DNA of 8,440 nt from CAZTXD01 sp964617995 (GTDB taxonomy: Bacteria; Actinomycetota; Acidimicrobiia; Spongiisociales; ZC4RG35): assembly GCA_964617995.1 (NCBI GenBank), contig CAZTXD010000152.1, positions 1 through 8,440 of the forward strand, in the 5' to 3' direction. Positions within the stretch are counted from its first letter, which is position 1. Each line of letters starts with the position of its first letter. The position numbers and the translations under genes are program-made. Shown here in pieces: positions 1 to 6,436 of this stretch. The notes beneath the pieces are model-generated. The model was not told where the DNA came from and searched no databases. It worked only from the letters and a program-made list of their open reading frames with translations.

Positions 1-12
1 CTCGAGAAATGA
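1..12 (+). CDS. 3' end of an upstream gene (last three codons and stop)
   Basis: Read from base 1, the window opens with codons for Leu-Glu-Lys and a TGA stop at 10-12. That stop overlaps the ATG at 9-11 of the next gene as ATGA, the same arrangement seen at the two other junctions of this operon (938-941 and 1762-1765). I infer that an upstream operon member ends here. In importers of this type the missing part is the periplasmic or lipoprotein substrate-binding protein, so that is the likeliest identity, but three codons cannot show it. Confidence 0.4.
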   Translation, partial: LEK

Positions 13-941
13 GGACAGCCGATGCTGGGGAGGATGCTCAGGACCACCTGCGGTTCCGGCGAAGACCCGTGGTGAAGTTGAGGCGTTTCCTCTCGCTTCA
101 CCGCATCCCCGTCATGCTCTCCGGGGCGGTGCTGGTGGTGGTGTTGTTCTTCGGAGGGGGGCTGCTGTTCGGTATCACCCAGAGCCTCGGCTACCTGCCT
201 GCGATCGGCCTGAACGATTGGACCCTCGACCACTACGTCGGAACCCTCACCGATCGTAGCTTTCTCCGCTCGCTCTGGCTCACCTTCCGCATCGCTTTCA
301 TCGTGACACTCGGGTCGGCCGTGCTGGCGGTCGGTATTGCCTTGGTGTTCCGTGTCGGGTTCCCCGGGTCGAGAATTGCGACCTTCATCTTCGGCATCCC
401 GTTGCCGGTCCCTCATCTTGTGGCCGCCAGTGGCCTGGTGTTGCTGGTCACCCAGAGTGGCATCCTGGCTCGTCTCGGAGCAGGTATCGGCTGGATCGAG
501 CGTCCGGCCGACTTTCCGGTGCTGGTGTTCGACCGTCCCGGCGTCGCCATCATCCTCACCTTCTTGTGGAAGGAGGTTCCCTTCGTCGGTTTCGTAGTGC
601 TGGCCGTGCTGAAGAGCATTGGACCCCAATACGAGGAGATGGCCCGGACCCTTGGCGCCAGCGCCTGGCAGCGGTTCTACCATGTCCTGCTCCCCCTGCT
701 CATGCCCGGCGTCCTCTCGGCGTCGATCATCGTCTTCGCCTTCACCTTCGCGAATTACGAGATCCCGCTTCTTCTCGGGGTACGCAGCCCCACCACACTC
801 CCGGTGCTCGCCTTCCGCCATTACCAGGACCCGGATCTCGCCCTACGGCCCCAGGCGATGGCGATCGGTGTCGTCCTCGCGGTCATAGCCCTGATGCTTC
901 TGGTTGCGTACCGCCGACTGGCCGGATACGTCGCACGATGA
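9..941 (+). CDS. ABC transporter permease, PotB-like
   Basis: This is one of two inner-membrane permeases of a binding-protein-dependent importer (310 aa). About six hydrophobic segments lie near residues 35-57, 90-114, 123-148, 177-201, 232-257 and 282-301. The cytoplasmic EAA loop that docks on the ATPase is clear at about 209-234 (EEMARTLGAS, then LPLLMPG). Size and layout fit the spermidine/putrescine, Fe3+, thiamine and phosphonate permease group. The substrate cannot be read from the permease alone. The ATG at 9 is chosen because it forms an ATGA overlap with the preceding stop. Tandem GTG codons at 69 and 72 are alternatives that would remove a charged N-terminal extension of about 20 residues. 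The gene overlaps the next permease by 4 bases. Family is secure; substrate is unknown. Confidence 0.9.
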   Translation: MRTADAGEDAQDHLRFRRRPVVKLRRFLSLHRIPVMLSGAVLVVVLFFGGGLLFGITQSLGYLPAIGLNDWTLDHYVGTLTDRSFLRSLWLTFRIAFIVTLGSAVLAVGIALVFRVGFPGSRIATFIFGIPLPVPHLVAASGLVLLVTQSGILARLGAGIGWIERPADFPVLVFDRPGVAIILTFLWKEVPFVGFVVLAVLKSIGPQYEEMARTLGASAWQRFYHVLLPLLMPGVLSASIIVFAFTFANYEIPLLLGVRSPTTLPVLAFRHYQDPDLALRPQAMAIGVVLAVIALMLLVAYRRLAGYVAR

Positions 942-1765
942 CTGGAGATCAGCTAGTGACACCGAAGAGATGGGTGACCAGGGTCATGGTGCTTGCCGTC
1001 GTGGCAGCAATCGGGTTGCCCCTGATAGCGTTGGTGGTCTGGTCGTTCGCCTTCCACTGGAGATTCCCCGCTGTTCTCCCTTCGGAGTGGGGGCTCAACG
1101 CGTGGTCATACACCGCCAGCCCATCATCTCGGGTGGGGGAAGGCCTTTGGAACAGCTTGGTGATCGGAGTCGTCGTCACCACCCTGGCCAATGTGATCGG
1201 CCTCCCCGCCTCCCGGGCCCTGGGCCTGTATCAGTTCCGGGGCAAGAGCCTCGTCGTGTGGTTGCTGCTCATGCCCATCATCGTGCCAGCCATCGTGGCC
1301 ACCATGGGAATCCACGTCATCTTCATACGTCTTGGTTTCACCGGCACGTACCTGGGCGTTTCACTGGTCCATCTCATTCCCGCCATCCCTTACTTCGTCC
1401 TGATCATGGCCAGTGTGTTCGCCAGCTACCGGACCGAGCTGGAGGAGACAGCCCGGACCCTGGGAGCTGGGAGGATTCAGGTCTTCCTGCGGGTCACGCT
1501 CCCCGCCATCGGTCCCGGGATGGCGGTTGCCTCCATGCTCACCTTCCTCGTCTCCTGGAGCCAGTACGTGACCACGCTGCTGATCGGTGGCGGGAGGATC
1601 ATCACCTTGCCGCTCGTCCTCTTCCCGTTCATATCCGGAGGCAGCCACGCCAACGCGGCAGCCATCAGCCTGGTCTTCCTGGCCCCCGCACTGGTGGTCC
1701 TGGCGCTCACCTCGAGAAGGCTGATGGCGGATTCGGGAGTGATGGGGGGGCTCGGCCGGCTATGA
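938..1765 (+). CDS. ABC transporter permease, PotC-like
   Basis: This is the second permease of the importer (275 aa), the usual heterodimer partner of the upstream one. Hydrophobic segments lie near residues 13-37, 70-90, 103-130, 140-162, 195-216 and 238-258. The EAA loop is at about 169-194 (EETARTLGAG, then LPAIGPG). The start at 938 is fixed by the ATGA overlap with the stop of the first permease. The open frame runs further upstream, but that stretch lies inside the first permease and its translation is not protein-like. The 3' end again overlaps the ATPase start by ATGA (1762-1765), so the three proteins are probably translationally coupled in about equal amounts. The C-terminal half, with a glycine-rich loop near 217-235 and a last hydrophobic helix, matches PotC/YnjC-type permeases in general appearance. 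Substrate is not determined. Confidence 0.9.
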   Translation: MTGDQLVTPKRWVTRVMVLAVVAAIGLPLIALVVWSFAFHWRFPAVLPSEWGLNAWSYTASPSSRVGEGLWNSLVIGVVVTTLANVIGLPASRALGLYQFRGKSLVVWLLLMPIIVPAIVATMGIHVIFIRLGFTGTYLGVSLVHLIPAIPYFVLIMASVFASYRTELEETARTLGAGRIQVFLRVTLPAIGPGMAVASMLTFLVSWSQYVTTLLIGGGRIITLPLVLFPFISGGSHANAAAISLVFLAPALVVLALTSRRLMADSGVMGGLGRL

Positions 1766-2835
1766 CCCGTGTCACGCTCGATCATCTGACCCGACAGTTC
1801 GGCTCGTCCGCCGCGGTCCAGGATCTCTGTCTCGAGGCGGAACCCGGTGAGATGGTGGCGCTGCTCGGTCCATCGGGGTGCGGTAAGACCACGACGCTGC
1901 GCATGATCGCCGGACTACTCGAGCCGACCTCGGGTGACGTGCTTTTCGATGGCCGCTCCGTGGCCCCGGTGCCGGCCGAGAAGCGGGGAGCGGTGATGGT
2001 GTTCCAGAAACATCTGCTCTTCCCCACCATGAGCGTGGCGGGCAACGTCGGATTCGGTCTCCGAATGCAAAGAGTCTCCAAGGCTGAGATCGACCGCAAG
2101 GTGACAGAGATGCTGGAGCTAGTCCGTTTGGAGGGTATGGGTGACCGGAGAGGTCACGAGCTGTCAGGCGGACAGCAGCAGCGTGTTGCCCTGGCTCGTG
2201 CCTTGATAGTCCGTCCCCGGGTGTTGTTGCTCGACGAGCCGCTGGCCAATCTCGACGCCAATCTGAGGGTCGAGATGGGCGAGCTGATTCGCTCCATCCA
2301 CACCGAGACCGGCATCACCTCCATCGTCGTGACCCACGACCAGGAGGAAGCGGTCATGCTTGCTGACCGAGTGGCCTTGATGCTCTCGGGGGTCCTCCAG
2401 CAATACGGGTCGCCTTCAGATCTCTATGAACGTCCGCTCAGCGTCCAGGTGGCTCGCTTTTTCCGCAACGAGAACTTCCTTCCGGGGGTGCGTGAAGGAT
2501 CGAGGGTCGATACCGCGGTCGGGAGACTGGTGATCGACCCCGATCGAGTCGAGCCACACCGCGGCGGGGTCCTGGTAACGGTGCGTCCCGAGCACCTGGA
2601 AATCTGCGATGGCTCCGCCACCTACGACAACCTGGTGGAGGCGAGAATCTTGGCCAGCATCTACCTAGGCAACCGGCGTCGACTCGTGGTGTCGTTCGGA
2701 GGAGTGGAATGGCATGTAGAGACATCGGACGAGGCTTCCCTCGTCGAGGGGGCAACGGTCAAGCTTCGGTTGTCGCCCGAGAGGATCTGGCTGTTACGCG
2801 GCGACGTGTCGGGTGATGCCCAGTCGACCGCGTGA
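1762..2835 (+). CDS. ABC transporter ATP-binding protein with TOBE domain, PotA-like
   Basis: This is the cytoplasmic ATPase that powers the importer formed with the two permeases (357 aa, a normal length for PotA/FbpC/UgpC-type subunits). All nucleotide-binding motifs are intact: Walker A GPSGCGKTT at 36-44, Q-loop Gln82, signature LSGGQ at 134-138, Walker B ending Asp158-Glu159, D-loop LANLD at 161-165, and switch His192. A C-terminal regulatory region from about 240 contains the TOBE-type RPEHLEI at 275-281 and ends near SPERIWLLR. These domains are often regulatory or involved in dimer contacts. The start at 1762 follows from the ATGA overlap with the second permease and gives a standard N-terminus just before the first beta strand. 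The open frame extends upstream to about 904 without protein-like sequence. Specificity (polyamine, Fe3+, betaine-like, thiamine) cannot be assigned. Confidence 0.95.
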   Translation: MTRVTLDHLTRQFGSSAAVQDLCLEAEPGEMVALLGPSGCGKTTTLRMIAGLLEPTSGDVLFDGRSVAPVPAEKRGAVMVFQKHLLFPTMSVAGNVGFGLRMQRVSKAEIDRKVTEMLELVRLEGMGDRRGHELSGGQQQRVALARALIVRPRVLLLDEPLANLDANLRVEMGELIRSIHTETGITSIVVTHDQEEAVMLADRVALMLSGVLQQYGSPSDLYERPLSVQVARFFRNENFLPGVREGSRVDTAVGRLVIDPDRVEPHRGGVLVTVRPEHLEICDGSATYDNLVEARILASIYLGNRRRLVVSFGGVEWHVETSDEASLVEGATVKLRLSPERIWLLRGDVSGDAQSTA

Positions 2836-3004
2836 GCAGCGCGCCAACCAAGGGATCGCTACCTGAGCGATCCCCCAACTGTGGGATCGCGGCGTTCGAT
2901 GGTTTGTCATGAAGCCGATCATTCTTGATGAACTGGGTCTGGCCACCCGGTTGGCGATCTCCACTCGACCGGTCGCCCGGGTGATTGTGGTGAGCAGTGC
3001 GCCA
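2832..3004 (+). repeat. imperfect 15-base direct repeat pair flanking the hairpin region
   Basis: GTGAGCAGCGCGCCA at 2832-2846, which overlaps the ATPase stop codon, recurs as GTGAGCAGTGCGCCA at 2990-3004. There is one mismatch, and the copies are 158 bases apart start to start. The interval holds the competing hairpins and no convincing gene. It could be the footprint of a small insertion or duplication, or coincidence. Confidence 0.4.
2852..2890 (+). terminator. two mutually exclusive hairpins after the ABC operon
   Basis: Seventeen bases past the ATPase stop, GGGATCGCT (2852-2860) pairs perfectly with AGCGATCCC (2866-2874) around a 5-base loop. Bases 2867-2874 can instead pair with a third arm, GGGATCGC (2883-2890), around an 8-base loop. 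The middle arm can therefore join only one partner at a time. No T-run follows either hairpin. Position suggests an intrinsic terminator of the U-less kind common in Actinobacteria, or an mRNA 3'-end stabiliser. The competing geometry also resembles an attenuator ahead of the membrane protein at 3066. The pairing is seen; the function is inferred. Confidence 0.45.
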
Positions 3005-3065
3005 TACTCGGATCGAGAGGAGGTCCCTCGACGGGTTCTCCCGGACACCCGGCGGAAGGAATCCC

Positions 3066-3698
3066 ATGAGCACCAATTTCGAGGCTGCCGTGCTCCGTTC
3101 GGTGCGCTGGGTGATCCCAGGGGCCGTGGTCGGAGGACTGGGGCTGTTTCTACCCCAAGCGACCGATCCGGCGAGACTGACTGTGGTCACCGTGCACCTG
3201 AGTCTCGTGGTCGCCTTTGGGATGGTTGTCGCCTGGGATCTCGAGCGCCTTCCCCGAGAGGATTGGTTTACGACGCTTCCGTCTCATTTTGCCAGAAACT
3301 TGGCGTCCAGCGTGAGCGTGGTGTCCCTCGTCACAGGGGCGGTTGCACTCGTGACGCTTGCCTCGTCGGCGGCCCTTCGGCTCGATCCCTCACTCCAGTT
3401 CCTCCAGCTTCTTTCAGCTCTCGACATCACCTGGGTGGTGACCGGGGTGGTGGTCGGTGTGCGAGCGATATGGAGTCGGAACGTCGCTTGGGTGATCGGA
3501 ATCTCGGTGGCGGGGATCTGTGTCTGGTCGATCTGGCGTTATCTGGCCGAGGTGGGTTTCACTCCTGAAGGTGGCTGGCAGGTCGACGCCGACGCCCTGG
3601 TCAGGTTCGTCCTCCCATTCGATGTGGTCGCGGCGTCGATGGCCATTGGGGCACTCGTGGTCGGTGCTCGGCGCGGGGTGAGAGTCGAGGCTCGATAG
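3066..3698 (+). CDS. membrane protein of unknown function, about six membrane segments
   Basis: I do not recognise a family. The product (210 aa) is strongly hydrophobic, with likely membrane helices near residues 14-30, 38-57, 81-104, 112-134, 139-161 and 178-200. The loops are short and the tail is basic (ARRGVRVEAR). No catalytic motif, ligand-binding cysteine/histidine cluster or signal-peptidase site stands out. Loop 58-78 is charged (DLERLPRED) and probably cytoplasmic. The ATG at 3066 is chosen because GGAAGGA at 3054-3060 sits 5 bases upstream; the open frame extends to a GTG at 2997, but the added residues look non-coding. It is transcribed in the same direction as the ABC operon but separated from it by 230 bases with hairpins, so it is probably a separate unit. 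It converges on the acyltransferase gene downstream. Confidence 0.75.
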   Translation: MSTNFEAAVLRSVRWVIPGAVVGGLGLFLPQATDPARLTVVTVHLSLVVAFGMVVAWDLERLPREDWFTTLPSHFARNLASSVSVVSLVTGAVALVTLASSAALRLDPSLQFLQLLSALDITWVVTGVVVGVRAIWSRNVAWVIGISVAGICVWSIWRYLAEVGFTPEGGWQVDADALVRFVLPFDVVAASMAIGALVVGARRGVRVEAR

Positions 3699-3748
3699 CG
3701 GGTTCAGCGCAGCCGCACGATGTCGGATGCGCTGGCCCTGTGAACCAA

Positions 3749-3765
3749 CACACCGCGCTGGTGTG
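3749..3765. terminator. small hairpin between convergent genes
   Basis: CACACC (3749-3754) and GGTGTG (3760-3765) form a perfect 6-base stem with a 5-base loop. The hairpin lies in the 163-base gap between the convergent stops of the membrane protein (3698) and the acyltransferase (3862). It has no T-run on either strand, so it is only a weak candidate for a bidirectional terminator. The rest of the gap shows no supported gene. Confidence 0.25.
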
Positions 3766-3861
3766 GGCGGCATTCAAGATGCTCGGTGTTGTAGGGGCGG
3801 AACGTACCTTGTTCGGGACCGGACGCGACGTAGCGGTCCAAAGCCCGGAAGCTGTGGTAGC

Positions 3862-4758
3862 TCAAATGATCTCCTCCGTGACATCCACGGGCTCACGATG
3901 CGGGTGGGCGGCCCGATGCGCCCTCACTCTCGCTTCCAGGTCTTCGAAGTCGGGATCGATCTCGTAGCGGTAGCCGTCCCACCACCCGTCCCGTTCAGGA
4001 ACGAACCGGCGAACCGGCGCCATCCCAGGTCCCATAGCGACCCGCTTCATGAGTTGCTCTAGTTCGCGTAGACCATCGAGAGGATTCTCGGGAGAGACGG
4101 GCTTCAACACTCGCATAGAGACACGGATGCCAGTGCGAACTGTGGGGGAGTAGGGGTGCTCCCACACGCGGTGGGTACCGGTGATCACCACCGGCAGGAT
4201 CGGCCGCTTCAAAGCCCGTGCGAGCCGATCGGCGCCCTGGGCGAACGCCACCTCCAACCCGAGAACCGATCCTTGCGCAAACACGACAAGGCTGTCGCCG
4301 CCCGAGAGAACCTCGGCCGCTTCGGAGAAAAGGCGCCGGAGTGACGTCCGATCGGGATGGGTGTCTACACGGATCTGCTGGGACGCCAACAGATAGCGGC
4401 GCAGCAGAGGCCAGGTGAAGAGCTCATCACGGACAAGGAACCGGAGGGGAAGTGGAAGGTGGAAGAGCGCCACCGGATCGAACAGGCCCTCATGGAGGGA
4501 TACCACTACATACGTCTCATTGGGGTCGATGTTCTCGAAACCGTCGATCTCGAGTTCGACCCCGAGCAACCAACGGACACCACGAGCCCATCGATGCTCC
4601 CACCAATGCACCGCGTCTCGAGAGCCGAATCGTGCGATCAAGCTCAGCCACGGTGACGCCACGTGAAGCAAGAAGAGAACACCGACTGCCACACGTGGCC
4701 ACTCTCGAGGCCGTTGTGGCCGAAAGCGGGGAAGGAAGGGAGGGTTGGTGTCGTTCAT
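3862..4758 (-). CDS. PlsC-type lysophospholipid / 1-acylglycerol-phosphate acyltransferase family protein
   Basis: This is a probable membrane-associated acyltransferase that moves an acyl chain onto a lysophospholipid or related glycerolipid (298 aa). The signature HX4D motif is present as HEGLFD, His89 to Asp94. The second block near 127-137 (QQIRVDTHPDR) is a loose form of the GxxFIDR region. The third block is FAQGS at 160-164 where classical PlsC has FPEGT, so the usual Glu is Gln162. The fourth block is RPILPVVITG at 185-194. A hydrophobic stretch at about 22-42 may anchor the N-terminus. The C-terminal tail from about 250 is charged and may be family specific. The start codon at 4758 has no obvious ribosome binding site. 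The gene faces away from the M24 gene across a 354-base gap. The fold is fairly certain; acyl donor and acceptor are unknown. Confidence 0.85.
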   Translation of the reverse strand: MNDTNPPFLPRFRPQRPREWPRVAVGVLFLLHVASPWLSLIARFGSRDAVHWWEHRWARGVRWLLGVELEIDGFENIDPNETYVVVSLHEGLFDPVALFHLPLPLRFLVRDELFTWPLLRRYLLASQQIRVDTHPDRTSLRRLFSEAAEVLSGGDSLVVFAQGSVLGLEVAFAQGADRLARALKRPILPVVITGTHRVWEHPYSPTVRTGIRVSMRVLKPVSPENPLDGLRELEQLMKRVAMGPGMAPVRRFVPERDGWWDGYRYEIDPDFEDLEARVRAHRAAHPHREPVDVTEEII

Positions 4759-5112
4759 CCGTGGAGCTGGGGCCGCCGACCCGCGAGTCGGATGGGAGCT
4801 TGTACGGAGCTGGACCAGGCCCTCAACTCGGAGGAGGCGTCGGCCGGTGCTCTTGATCGCCGTAGAAGGCGCATGATTCGTCAGTCAAGCAAGCTCGACG
4901 CCTTCTTGGGCATGGGAGGCACAATCCCCCCTATCTCAGGTCGTACGCGGATTGCTGGCGAGTTACACGAGACCCGCCCAGCGGATCCTCACCTGCCGCG
5001 CTCTGGCGATTCCCCCGTCGAGGGCGGACGAAGCAGCCTTCCAACAGCCGATCGAACCTCGTAGCCTCAAACCGGTGAGAGGCACGGCACGTGTCGGGAG
5101 CGCCCCGCCCCG
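4759..5112. other. divergent intergenic region, 354 bases
   Basis: This gap separates the acyltransferase (leftward) from the M24 gene (rightward) and should hold promoters for both. I could not pick a convincing -35/-10 pair on either strand. It contains the 8-base inverted repeat at 4864-4906. Open frames crossing it have no recognisable motif and I do not call them genes. GGGAG at 5096-5100 is the only ribosome-binding-like element before the M24 start, and its 12-base spacing is long. Confidence 0.5.
4864..4906. repeat. 8-base inverted repeat with 27-base spacer
   Basis: AGAAGGCG (4864-4871) is the exact reverse complement of CGCCTTCT (4899-4906). It sits in the divergent gap, about 205 bases before the M24 start and about 105 bases beyond the acyltransferase start. 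Such spaced arms can be a regulator-binding site or a weak hairpin. A chance match of this length in a gap of this size is quite possible. Confidence 0.25.
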
Positions 5113-6414
5113 ATGAAACACTCAGGGGAGGAAAGCGGAGACGGGGCGCGCTATCGCTCGCTGATATCGCCCGTCTCTCTCAACTGGCACGATCTGGGTC
5201 CGGGGGAGCCGGCCTTCACGGAGTGGGCGGCGCGGGGGCTGGAGCTGCCCGATCGGGAGGCGATACGTCGGTATCGCCTGGCGCGGGTGCGGGCGGAACT
5301 GGCCCGGCGCGACTACGCCGGCATCGTCCTGTTCGATCCCATCAACATCCGCTATGCCACCGACAGCACGAACATGCAGGTCTGGCATCTCCACAACGCG
5401 GCCCGCTACTGCTTCGTGGCCACCGACGGACCGGTGGTGATGTTCGAGTTCCCGTCCGGCGCCCATCTCGACGCGCCGTTCGCGGCCATCGACGAGATCC
5501 GGCCCGCCATTCCCTGGTACTACTTCGGTGCCGGACCACGCTATAGCGACCACGTCCGGAAGTGGGCGGCCGAGATCGGCTCCCTCTTACGCCAGCACGG
5601 GGCCGGCAATGACCGGCTGGCCGGCGATCGGATGAATCCCGAAGGGGTGGCGGCGCTGGCCGACCTCGGCATCATCGTCCACAACGGAGACGAGGTCATG
5701 GAGCACGCCCGGGTCATCAAACATCCCGAGGAGATCAAGGCGATGCGATGCGCCATGGCTGCCACGGAGTCGGCCATGGGTGTCGTGCACGGGGAACTCG
5801 TTCCGGGCGTGAGCGAGCAGCGTCTGTGGTCGTACCTCCACGCCGAGTCGGTCTCCCGAGGGGGCGAGTGGATCGAGACGAGGCTCCTGTCCTCGGGCCC
5901 CCGCACCAATCCCTGGTATCAGGAATGCTCGAGCCGGATCATCCGGGCGGGCGACCTGGTGGCCTTCGACACCGACCTGATCGGCACCTTCGGAGCCTGC
6001 GTCGACATCTCCCGGACCTGGCTCTGCGGCACCGGAGACCCGACACCTGCCCAACGGGAGGTGTATGAGCTGTCACGCGAGCAAATCCACCGCAACACCG
6101 AGCTGCTCGAACCGGGCATCGGGTTCCGGGAACTGGCGCATCGGGCATTCGTCCCCGACCACGACACCTACCGCCGCTACACCTTCCTATATCACGGGGT
6201 GGGCCTGTCCGACGAGTACCCGGGAGTGTGTTTCGCCGATCAGTGGGACGACGCCGGCTACGACGGGGAGATCGAGCCGGGCATGGTGGTCTGCGTGGAG
6301 AGTTACGTCGGCCGTCGGGATGGGGGAGAGGGTGTCAAACTGGAGGAGCAGGTGCTGGTGACGGAGAAAGGATCCGAGACCCTCTCCTCCTATCCGCTGG
6401 ATCTGACGCCGTGA
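5113..6414 (+). CDS. dddP: M24-fold DddP-like protein, probable DMSP lyase
   Basis: This is probably a cytoplasmic metalloenzyme that cleaves dimethylsulfoniopropionate to dimethyl sulfide and acrylate (433 aa, close to DddP length). A creatinase-type N-domain spans about 50-195 and a pita-bread domain about 200-420. Expected ligands are all present: Asp286, Asp288, Asp298, His361, Glu396, Glu411. From memory, DddP of Ruegeria lacuscaerulensis uses 295, 297, 307, 371, 406 and 421, so the spacing differs by a constant 9-10. Its catalytic Asp377 would match Asp367 here, and Tyr366 matches Tyr356. M24 peptidases have a His in each of two places where this protein has Trp268 and the Ser366-Asp367-Glu368 turn, which argues against a peptidase. 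Blocks such as YATDSTNMQ (81-89) and GEWIETRLL (251-259) resemble DddP as I remember it. The ATG at 5113 gives a DddP-like N-terminus, but its ribosome site is poor. Alternative: a DddP-related enzyme for another substrate. Confidence 0.75.
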   Translation: MKHSGEESGDGARYRSLISPVSLNWHDLGPGEPAFTEWAARGLELPDREAIRRYRLARVRAELARRDYAGIVLFDPINIRYATDSTNMQVWHLHNAARYCFVATDGPVVMFEFPSGAHLDAPFAAIDEIRPAIPWYYFGAGPRYSDHVRKWAAEIGSLLRQHGAGNDRLAGDRMNPEGVAALADLGIIVHNGDEVMEHARVIKHPEEIKAMRCAMAATESAMGVVHGELVPGVSEQRLWSYLHAESVSRGGEWIETRLLSSGPRTNPWYQECSSRIIRAGDLVAFDTDLIGTFGACVDISRTWLCGTGDPTPAQREVYELSREQIHRNTELLEPGIGFRELAHRAFVPDHDTYRRYTFLYHGVGLSDEYPGVCFADQWDDAGYDGEIEPGMVVCVESYVGRRDGGEGVKLEEQVLVTEKGSETLSSYPLDLTP

Positions 6415-6415
6415 G

Positions 6416-6436
6416 CGGGTGACGGCCGGTCATCCG
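6416..6436. terminator. shared hairpin between convergent dddP-like and Rieske genes
   Basis: CGGGTGAC (6416-6423) pairs with GTCATCCG (6429-6436) around a 5-base loop, with one G-T pair. The stem fills the 15-base gap between the two convergent stops and covers the stop codon of the Rieske gene. It has no T-run. It is the only candidate for ending both transcripts here. Confidence 0.35.

Noticed and set aside
566..937. Upstream extension of the second permease frame
   Set aside because: It overlaps the first permease and has no hydrophobic helices or motif. The start at 938 fits coupling and family length.
904..1761. Upstream extension of the ATPase frame, in phase with and continuous with the real gene
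   Set aside because: It lies inside the second permease in another frame and reads as Arg/Pro/His-rich non-protein text. The ATGA junction at 1762 gives a normal ATPase N-terminus.
2909..3568. 219-codon + strand frame across the gap and the membrane protein
   Set aside because: Only its first ~30 residues look protein-like. The rest is a shifted shadow of the membrane protein, which has a good ribosome site at 3054-3060.
3740..3967. 75-codon + strand frame starting at a GTG
   Set aside because: The first half has plausible texture, but it overlaps the acyltransferase end by about 105 bases, has no clear ribosome site and matches nothing I know.
5113..6414. Calling the M24 protein an Xaa-Pro aminopeptidase or creatinase
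   Set aside because: The fold is shared, but the conserved peptidase histidines are replaced and the DddP-specific blocks and Asp367 are present.
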